A stretch of 64,000 nt of DNA, from contig CM067503.1 in assembly GCA_034509495.1 (NCBI GenBank), positions 537,408-601,407 of the forward strand, given 5' to 3'. Below the pieces are notes generated by a model. The model saw only the letters and a program-made list of their open reading frames with translations, was not told the DNA's origin and searched no databases. A program made the position numbers and the translations under genes. The stretch comes from Acestrorhynchus altus. Lineage: Eukaryota > Chordata > Actinopteri > Characiformes > Acestrorhynchidae. This document shows, one piece after another, positions 56,701 through 64,000 of this stretch; the stretch's first letter is position 1; each line of letters begins with the position of its first letter.

Positions 56701-58739
56701 AGTTAAACTAATCTCATCCCAATAGGGGTTAAGGCTACATTACCAGGGTGAAGCCACTCAATTCTTATTTTTTGCCTCATTTTCTATCAGGGCTGTGTGG
56801 ACATGTGAAAATCTTTCTTTTTAAATCAGATTTGAGCCACCTTCATATGCGGTCCTACATCAGATATGTACACATTTTGTGGTCATTCATCATGAATGTG
56901 ACCAGCAAGATTGGACTTCTTTTAGCCCCTAAAATGTGCCTCTCGTCACCTCAAATTAGACCTGCAAGGTGGAAAGAAATTTGCCTTTGGAAACCCCAGC
57001 CAACTGACTTCCTCTAGAGACCACCTTTAGAGATCTCTACCTTTAGAACCATGTATCTACAGTTTCTCACATATGTATGTTATTGTTTTTTCTCTCCAGG
57101 GCTGGAGTAATCGCTACCATTCCTGCAGAAAAATTCATAACTTTTAACTTTCAGAATGGATTCTCAGGTCGTTACGTTAACGTGGTCATCCCTGGAAATG
57201 AAAGACTTCTGACTCTCTGTGAGGTGGAGGTCTATGGCTATCCCACTCCAGATGGTGAGAAGAAATGGACTGTGCTTAATACACTTTTACCATCACAAAA
57301 ATAGTGCCTGCTCACTAATGCATTAGTTTACACAGACGCCTGACCTTACATTCAGACCCGTCAAGAGGAAAGATCTCAGTGTAGATTCCAAGCGTGGATT
57401 TGCCTGCATTTGCCATGACCCTCCATTTTGTTTCTTCTTTTCTTTCCCCTCTTTTTTCCTGTCTCTCTCATGCTCCCTACTGCCTGTTTAAATGCTTCCT
57501 GCTCTGGATCACTGCATTTATTCTTTCACAGGAGTTTCATCTCCTCTCACAGTAACAAAGAGCAGGTGACATCTTCACAACTCACCTGCTTTCACATTAA
57601 TAACAGATCTCTAACATTTTGAGCACCGCTGCACAGATGAAGACAGACAAGGGAGGTGAAAGGACTGGCACGTTTATAATTTAATAACAAAACAACAGGA
57701 ATCCAAAACAAACAGAACATGCTGACAAACTCTAGGCAGTAAACAAACAAACGCTAATGCACACACTAAAACAGGACCATTAGAAACAAACAAATGAACC
57801 GTGATCACCACGTAAACAAAGGACTGACTGAAACAAAGGGTCTTAAATACAATACAACACCTGGACCTGATAATGAAGGGGCGGGGTTACAAATGAGACA
57901 CAGAAGGGAATGGGCGAGCAAGGGTGGAGACATGACCTAAAGAAAACAAAACACATGCTCAGAAGCACATGGGAAATAAACAACAACAACGATGAGACAG
58001 GAGGACAGAAGTAAACAGGACTGATAAATGACCATCTCCATTTTCTCATGCTTTCAGATTTCTATGTACAGGTACTTCTTTGCTCTTCATGCTAAATTAA
58101 CTAGTTTAATTAACCACACCACCACCTTAACTGTAAAAAAGCAAGACAATATTAGTCACACAGTATTTTAATTAAATCAGTGTGTTTCATTTCACCATAG
58201 ATTGTTTCCTTTGTAGGAGAGAATGTAGCACTGAAAGGAAGAGCTACACAGTCCAGCATTTATAATTATTATTATGCATCCAACGCCATTGATGGAAACC
58301 GAGATGGTAGCTACACTCATGGTTCCTGCTCACACACCGCCAGTGATTTCGGTCCCTGGTGGAGACTGGACCTGCTGAAACAACACAAAGTGTTTTCAGT
58401 GACCATCACCAACATGCAGGATAGAGTTCCTGAAAGGCTGATTGGAGCTGAAATTAGAATTGGAGACAGTTTGCAGAACAATGGAAATGAAAACACAAGG
58501 TAAATGTGGTCTTCAGCTTACCATTGATTTTATTAAGTCAGTTTTGGTCAAGAATACTGTAATAATTTCTCACTGCTCATCTCATCAGGTGTGCTGTGAT
58601 CTCCTCCATCGCTGGAGATTCTACTAAGACCTTTCAGTGTAATGGCATGCAGGGCCGGTACATTAACATTGTGATTCCAGGAAGGAACGAGTATCTCACA
58701 CTGTGTGAAGTGGAGGTGAATGGAGTTCCTCTGATCTGA
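53657..58739 (+). CDS. Lectin E: secreted tandem F-type lectin with a damaged N-terminal site
   Basis: Coding exons 53657-53729, 54480-54774, 57100-57254, 58217-58499, 58589-58739; 957 bases, 318 residues, phases 1,2,1,2. The signal peptide MDLHLFYLLGVMTVAAVTD closely matches lectin A. Domain 1 reads SCTSTE (S for the contact histidine) and TTGGCCPER in place of TNRGDCCPER: one codon is lost and the R and D are gone, though the vicinal CC is kept. Domain 2 reads SCSHT and NMQDRVPER (first arginine is M) and is one residue shorter near TFQCNG. Intron 2 (2.3 kb) carries two LINE fragments and intron 1 starts with a (TA)n run. The frame is intact, so it is probably expressed, but by motif neither domain has the full fucose site. 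Confidence 0.9.
53735..53768. repeat. (TA)n microsatellite
   Basis: About 17 units, starting five bases after the exon 1 end of lectin E. Confidence 0.95.
53880..54250. repeat. Interspersed fish repeat Y, nearly full copy
   Basis: From CACAACATTATGACCACCTC through GATCAGGACCCCACAGGACC, GTGGGTGGTGGGTCATTCTC to TTAGTGTCACTGCTGGACTG. It is the opposite-strand form of a repeat common in otophysan fish, from general knowledge. Partial copies are at 22220-22330, 33390-33650 and 54890-54945. It lies in lectin E intron 1. Confidence 0.75.
54975..55330 (-). mobile_element. LINE C-terminal fragment and tail in lectin E intron 2
   Basis: The minus strand encodes AAPKLWNSLPFFVKTSSTLD and FFLNNHKDTFI, a LINE C-terminus, with a tail at left (GACAGCTTTATTTTTATAAC). 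Confidence 0.65.
55337..55960 (-). mobile_element. Rex1-like LINE 3' end in lectin E intron 2
   Basis: The minus strand encodes GTNLDSLVSVAKKRTLKNLL and DIMDNASHPLHTVI. The tail AACTTTATTGATCCCTTGGG, AGGGTTCCCTCAGGGAAATT is the characteristic Rex1-type 3' end. Confidence 0.85.
55961..57060. other. Remainder of lectin E intron 2
   Basis: Unassigned sequence; no gene or known repeat is seen. Confidence 0.35.
57640..58060. repeat. Possible LTR-like or other interspersed repeat in lectin E intron 3
   Basis: Base composition (A-rich, with AACAAACAAACG, GGGGCGGGGTTAC and GGCGAGCAAGGGTGGAGACA) resembles fragments of LTR elements in fish. No terminal repeat or coding sequence confirms it. Confidence 0.25.
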
Positions 58740-59059
58740 GAAATGTCTTGTTAATGACAACAATCATATATTTCTGTCAGATGTTCAGTAAAATTACACA
58801 GTTATGCAGTTCAGTAGTGATTTATTGTCTGAAACCACCAATTCTTCTCTATTACTTTATTGCCCGTTTCCTTGAAGTATACAGTTCTACCTAGTTAAAG
58901 CTGGACAAATGGAAAAATGTAATAGCAACTTTGTGAGAATTTGGGGTTGTTGACACCAACATTTTTGGGGTGGAGGTGGGGTGGGGGGACATACACCTCC
59001 AAATACGGAGTCAGAACCAACAGAGAGACAAAGGTGCAGTACACAACCTGTGAGGAAAA
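58740..59059. other. 3' flank of lectin E
   Basis: Unassigned; a G-rich run lies near 58968-58990. No AATAAA is seen close to the stop. Confidence 0.35.
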
Positions 59060-59724
59060 AGGTAGAATCCCCCCACATTTATTTCTACTTAAAATGACTT
59101 GAGAATCGGGTGGAGCACATCAACTATCACTTTGGTTTGCTGATTGTTGGAGGGAGTGGGATCACCATGGCAAGATCCAAAGAGAGAAAAAAGAAGGTTG
59201 AAGATGCAGATGCAGTCTGGGAAGGGGCTTTAAACAATCTTTAAAGAATTAGAAGTCAGACGTCCCATTGTCCAGAAAGTGGAGTATGTTTAAAACAGCT
59301 GCCAGCATGGCCAGGTCAGACCACAATTACAAGTTCAGCCAAAGAGCAGAACCACAACACAACACCTAGATAAAGAGCAGGACTTCTGGAACAATGTCCT
59401 TTGGACAGATGAATCCAAAGTTTAATTATTTGAGCACCATAACAGAAGACATTTTTGACACAAACCAGAACCAAGAACCTCATAACAGCTGTGAAGCATG
59501 GTGGTGGAAGTGTGATGGTTTGGAGCTGCGCTGCTGCAGCAGGGTGTGGAGATCTCTCCATCATAGAAACCACTATGAGATCTTTATTGTATCAGAGGGG
59601 GTTTGAGGAGAACGTAAGAGCGTCTGTACAAAGACTGATGCTGAAACATCACAGAGCTGAAAGAATTCCGCATGGAGGAGTGGGAACGTCTTTCTTCCAG
59701 TCGATGTCAGAGACGATAGACTGT

Positions 59725-59725
<1 letters not shown>
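59060..59725 (+). mobile_element. Tc1-like transposase relic
   Basis: Blocks SKMWSMFKTAASMARSD-like near 59280, LWTDESKV near 59400, the open stretch 59455-59700 with LITAVKHGGGSVMVWSCAAA and LSIIETTMRSLLYQRGF, then a deletion to ERIPHGGV. It is the same family as 15600-16100 and ends at an (AAT)n run. Confidence 0.8.

Positions 59726-59783
<58 letters not shown>
59725..59783. repeat. (AAT)n microsatellite
   Basis: About 19 units. Confidence 0.95.
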
Positions 59784-59785
<2 letters not shown>

Positions 59786-60099
59786 TTAATCATCATTGTG
59801 GAAAATGGAAATGGAAAATAATACATACTTATAGCAAAACAGTAAAAAAGTCCCATATATCACATGACAAACAGCATTTCTGGTCAGCCAATGCACTCGG
59901 AGGAAAGCACTGGGACCCCAACTCTGATACAACAACTGACAGTTGCCAGTGCTGGGTTGCATTGAACTGGATGTGATGTGTGGAGAGAGCGCCATCTACC
60001 TGCCCACAGAAGACATGGGCAATTTTGCCTTCTCGACCTCCAGCTGTCCAAGGAGTCTGAGCAAGCAGCAGTTACTCAGCCTAAACTGCTCTCCTGAAC
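59784..60099. other. Unassigned sequence
   Basis: Possibly an old SINE near 59880-60000 (GCACTCGGAGGAAAGCACTG); not supported further. Confidence 0.25.
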
Positions 60100-60235
60100 G
60101 GCTACATTGGCTTTGTGAGAACATGTTCAACGTGTACAACATAATTCCTCTTTCCATGAAGTGTCAGTCCCTGATAAGGCTCAGGGTCTTCCATACTTAC
60201 ACAATAACCCCTTATCACCCTCCACACATGAGGAT
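60100..60235 (+). repeat. Unnamed repeat family X, copy 3
   Basis: TTCCTCTTTCCATGAAGTGT, CAGTCCCTGATAAGGCTCAG, TCTTCCATACTTACACAATA and CTTATCACCCTCCACACA are in the same order as in the other copies. Confidence 0.6.
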
Positions 60236-60559
60236 TCAGAGAGCTGTTGAATGCTTGTGTAACTCTCAGATGAGACAGCAGTAAACAAGCTGTTTACTTC
60301 ATTTTTTTAAACGTCTAAAGCCAATCAACCACTGCTTGGTTAGAGTGGTTTATGTTGACATTTTAAAACATTTCTCCTGTCTGAAATCATTCCTGTCAGT
60401 GTGAACTCAGCACTGATAATGGAAGAGCAATTTGGGTGTCTGTATTCTATTTTTGTTTAACTCTAATCATGCCCTTTCCAGAAGTCTCATATTACTGTAG
60501 CAGAATCAGACCCCCAGTTTGTATACAATGGACCTTCCGTTCAGCCTTCCAGTGTGGAT

Positions 60560-60955
60560 CATTAGACCCTTCGTCTGATCCAAAATGCAGCGGCATGACT
60601 TGTCTTTAATATTCCCAAGTTCAGCCTCCCAGTGTGTCTTTCATGTTCCCAACTCCCCTCAGTGGCTTCCTGTATCTGAACATCAGATTCAGAACTCTGA
60701 CGCTGGCCTACTAAGCCAAAACTGGACCAGCCCCTCCGTACTCGATTGCAACAGTCAAACCATGACCTGGACCAAGAGCCGTTCAAGCATCAACTACAGC
60801 TTGTCTTGACCCACCTTCCCTCCAGTTGCACACAGATGCTTTTCTGTTCTGGAAGTAAAGTGGTGGAACAAATGTCCCCTGGGGGTCCAAACAGCCACTG
60901 GAGTCAGTCGCTATCTTCAAACGCTGACCATCTCTTTCAAGAGCATTTAAAACAT
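60560..60955 (+). mobile_element. L2-type LINE C-terminal relic
   Basis: Degraded codons for QNAAAxLVFNIPKFS-like, HWLPVSEHQIQ and WWNKCPLGVQ-like blocks through 60955. The tail is lost. Confidence 0.6.
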
Positions 60956-61539
60956 TAAAGGATTATAATTGAACTGAATCTTGTTGGTATCAAGGTCTCC
61001 AATCTGACATTTGTTTTTGCCAGTTTTACTTTGAATACATTGCTAATCACAGTATTAACTTTAAAACAAAAAACTTGAAATATATCACTTTACATGTAAT
61101 GAATATAAAATATAAGACAGTTAAATTTGAATTATCACAATTTTTTTAGATAGACTAGTAAACTATTTTGTGTAATTTAATTTTTTTAATGTAATTATGT
61201 GGAACTAATCCTGTTTCAGTCACAACAGAGCTGAACATCATTATTTATGCCTGCAATTCAGTTTCTCTTTTCAGTTTTCTTTGAGAGATTGGATTGAGAG
61301 ACTTTTCCTCCTGAATAAATAAATGATCTCAATATGTTCTATCCAGGATTGATTATTTAAAGTAAATAAAATGAGTGGAAGTATCAATATTTAGGTATCA
61401 GTCAACCCATCCCTAACTGTCCTGCAGGACAAAAGCTATTTGGACCTAAAATAAACCAGTTTAAACCTGATAGAATGTAAGCAGCTACTAGTGCTTCTCA
61501 AAAAATGTGAATATTGTGAAAAGGTTTGTGTTCATAATT
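60956..61539. other. Unassigned AT-rich sequence
   Basis: Nothing recognised. Confidence 0.3.
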
Positions 61540-62480
61540 TAATACAAAAAGTTTGTCAATTTTATTTTCATTAAATGTAAAGTGACATATTTCATACCAT
61601 TTTCCTAAAAAGCCAACTCATTTCAGGGGCTCAAAATTAATTGGACACTTGTCTCAAAAGCTGATTCATGGGCTGCCTGTGCTATTCTCTTATTAATCCA
61701 TCATCAATTAAGCAGGTAAAGGAAGTAAACATGGAGTTGACTCCTGGTGTGGCCTTTGCATTTGGAAACTGTTGATCTGAACCCACAACATGTGGTCAAA
61801 GAGCTCTGAATGGAAGTGAAACAGACCATCATTAGACTGAAAAATGAGAAATCCATCAGAGAGTGGAAATGTTAAGAGAAGGGTTTGGAAAAGGGCACAC
61901 TGGTCAGCTTGAGATCTCAAAAAGGCCTGGACATTCACGGATGTGTTCAATCATCGCACAATGTCCACCCAAGTGAAGATCCAGAACCAAGTATAGGTTT
62001 ATCTTAAGTCTACCATAAACAGAAGACTTTATAAGACCAAATTCAGAGGCTTGACCACAAGGTGTAAACTATTAATCAGACTCAAAAACAGAAAGACTGA
62101 TTAGACTCTACCAACCTGTTCCAGAATGATGGAAAATGAAAGTATGTAGAAGTTCATCCAGAAGTTCATCCAAACACACAACAACCTCTGTTAACCATGG
62201 AGGAGGCAGTGTGATGGCATGGGCGTGCATAGCTTCCAGGGGCACTGGGTGACTAGTGTTTACAGTGAGGATGAATTCTGACGTGTACAGGGATAAACAT
62301 TCTGCTCAGATTCCACCAAATGCAGCAAGGTTGACTGGATGGCGCTTCACAGCATAGATGGACATTGACCCAAAAAATACTGCAAAAGCAAGGAGTTTTT
62401 TAAGGCAAAGAAGTGAAATATCCTGCAATGGCCGAGTCAATCAGCAGATCACAAACAAGCAACAACAAAAGACGACTGCA
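61540..62480 (+). mobile_element. Tc1-like transposon relic
   Basis: GAAACTGTTGATCTGAACCC, GTGAAACAGACCATCATTAG (KQTIIRL), AATGGAGGAGGCAGTG-like (near 62200, HGGGSVMAWACI-like) and AGGAGTTTTTTAAGGCAAAG near 62392 are successive parts of a Tc1-type transposase gene, much deleted. Confidence 0.65.
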
Positions 62481-63105
62481 GGCCTGGCAAAGCGTCACAA
62501 AAATACCTCCCTGATTGAGGAGGCTTTGTGCACTGGGTATAGAATTACACGTGAGCTGTAATGTGAGGAGGTAAGTGGGAGACAGTCTTTGCAGAGTGAG
62601 TGCAATGGGAGTGTCTTTGGTGGGTGCAGTGTAACTGAGCTGTGTGATAGTGTGATGAGACAAGTGAGATGAGTTGTCAATGGCTATGGACTAGAACACT
62701 GGACTACAGATTAGCAGTCTGGTGGCCTGGGGGAACCGGCTGGTGCTGGTCCTCATGCTTCTGTACCTCTGGCCTACCTCTGAGCAGGCAGTGCCTTGGT
62801 TGGGTAGAGTCCTTTAAAATCTTTGATAAAATCTTTGATAAAAGAAAGAGCAGCCAAGAGCGTACTCAGTACAGAGTGTATTGTGTTCAGTGAGTGAGAG
62901 ATCAGGGAGAGAGAGAGAGAGGGTCATGGCATTTCACCTCCGAGGACTCAAAAGTGTACCCATGTTTGATAAAAGTGAAAAAAGTGAAAGTCTTGTCTGC
63001 TGTACCGTTTGCCTTACTGACTTCAGCGTTGCCCACAGGGATGAGGTCTGGGCTTGGGGTACCTCCCTGAAAGGTGACTTTCAACTTGGGATGTCTGGGA
63101 CCATG
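62481..63105. other. Unassigned sequence
   Basis: The plus-strand open stretches 62669-62893 and 62881-63108 have no recognised domain and probably derive from a mobile element. A GA-rich run lies at 62907-62922. Confidence 0.3.
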
Positions 63106-63225
63106 TAGTGAACTTCTAACCTCAAAATGCTGAAATGTACAGTATAGTTCCTCTTCCCTGATACAGCCCAGTGTCCTCCATACTTACACAATAATCTCTT
63201 ATCGCTCACCACAGGAGAATGACTG
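63106..63225 (+). repeat. Unnamed repeat family X, copy 4
   Basis: AGTGAACTTCTAACCTCAAA, ATGCTGAAATGTACAGTATA, GTTCCTCTTCCCTGATACAG and ACTTACACAATAATCTCTTA then TCGCTCACC match copy 1 closely at the start and copy 3 at the end. Confidence 0.6.
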
Positions 63226-63844
63226 TGAATGAATTCTTAACCTTCTATTGACCTGCTTCTTTTTTTGAAGGTTTGTAGTCTGAGGCCTGTCTGAGGCAGT
63301 GTGGCTTCCCTCAATGTTTTAAAATATCTCCCTCATCTACAGACTTTTTATTGCTTTTAAACATTAAAACATCAGTAACTGATGATGTGAGAGTAGCAAG
63401 GATATCTATAACTTTAAACATTCACTTTGCAAACATCTCAAATTACAGTCTCAGACTCCCCAGTTCATGTTGGGGAGCTGGGAGCACTGCTGTGGTGGTG
63501 ATGGAATTGATGTATAGGAATCAGCTGATGACACTGATGCTATTTGAGTGCATGAAGGGCGCACTGGCAGCAGCTGCCCATAGTTTTGATCTTCACTGGC
63601 TTGTGATCTCAAGTACGTATACATTATGGTTAGGGCATCATTACAACACATTTAGTGGGGCGTGTGCCCCAGTACAATGCTGCTGTGCACCGTTAACGTT
63701 GGTAAAAATCTATTTTGTTCTGCACTGCTGAAGACAATATGAGAATACCTTTAATACACAATCCAACTGCCACAGCCAACAGGCTTTACCACATAATCAT
63801 CAGCTGCTCCCTGCATGGCAGTGGCTGCTGTTATGGTGTTAATT
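63226..63844. other. Unassigned sequence
   Basis: No gene or known repeat is recognised. Confidence 0.3.
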
Positions 63845-64000
63845 TGAGTTGTAGGAAGAGCCGCTCCAGTGTCTTCATCAGATGGGAAGTGAGTGCCACT
63901 AGTTGGAAGTCATTCAGGTCACTTGGTCGGTTCTTTTTTGGAACTGGAACAATGCACAATGTCTTCCAGAGGGTAGGCACTCACCCCACCTGCAGAGGTT
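63845..64000 (-). mobile_element. CR1/Rex1-like LINE RT fragment, runs off the window
   Basis: Minus-strand codons give a LQVG..PTLWKTLCIVPVPKK-like stretch, then NRPSDLNDFQLVALTS and HLMKTLERLF. This is the same RT region and family as 7490-7650. Confidence 0.75.

Noticed and set aside
59455..59976. 173-codon frame containing a poly-Asn run
   Set aside because: It is a Tc1 transposase relic reading into an (AAT)n microsatellite.
1..64000. CRISPR arrays, operons or bacterial mobile elements
   Set aside because: The tandem arrays seen are microsatellites or minisatellites without unique spacers, and all genes have eukaryotic intron structure.

Overview
The window looks like nuclear DNA of a ray-finned (teleost) fish. 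Genes are split by GT-AG introns, most non-coding DNA is degraded fish-type transposable elements (L2/CR1/Rex1-like and RTE non-LTR retrotransposons, Tc1-like and hAT-like DNA transposons, a broken retrovirus-like provirus), and simple repeats are frequent. Several of the repeats are ones I associate with otophysan fishes, but that finer placement is inference.

The main content is a cluster of F-type (fucose-binding) lectin genes of the binary-tandem kind: a signal peptide followed by two F-type lectin domains. Four copies have complete, in-frame five-exon coding structures with the same intron phases: lectin A (minus strand, 28091-30918), lectin C (plus, 33323-39164), lectin D (plus, 46007-49877) and lectin E (plus, 53657-58739). 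A and C are arranged head to head; C, D and E run in tandem. Each has a recognisable non-coding leader exon and TATA-like box. Broken relatives lie between and beside them: an exon 2 relic at 14.9 kb, intron 3/exon 3 relics at 20.0-20.6 kb and 27.2-27.6 kb, and a gene relic at 40.2-42.4 kb. The cluster has grown and decayed by repeated duplication.

The most interesting signal is in the lectin proteins. Against the family motif HX(26)RXDX(4)(R/K), the N-terminal domains of A, C and E have lost the histidine (E also the first arginine), while all four C-terminal domains keep the histidine but have lost the first arginine. Only the N-terminal domain of lectin D keeps the full set. Exon 2 of A and C is almost identical although exon 3, exon 4 and the introns have diverged, which suggests local gene conversion.

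Layout: 1-3.5 kb, provirus fragment (pol to env-like) split by an L2 element; 3.5-14.8 kb, a mosaic of LINE and Tc1 fragments; 14.9-21.8 kb, a lectin relic, Tc1, RTE, hAT-like and a second lectin relic; 21.8-27.7 kb, a 10-finger C2H2 zinc-finger gene on the minus strand with its leader region, plus small zinc-finger and lectin relics; 28-59 kb, the lectin cluster; 59-64 kb, Tc1 and LINE relics. Part of the zinc-finger leader is also present at 4.5-5.1 kb without any finger exon.
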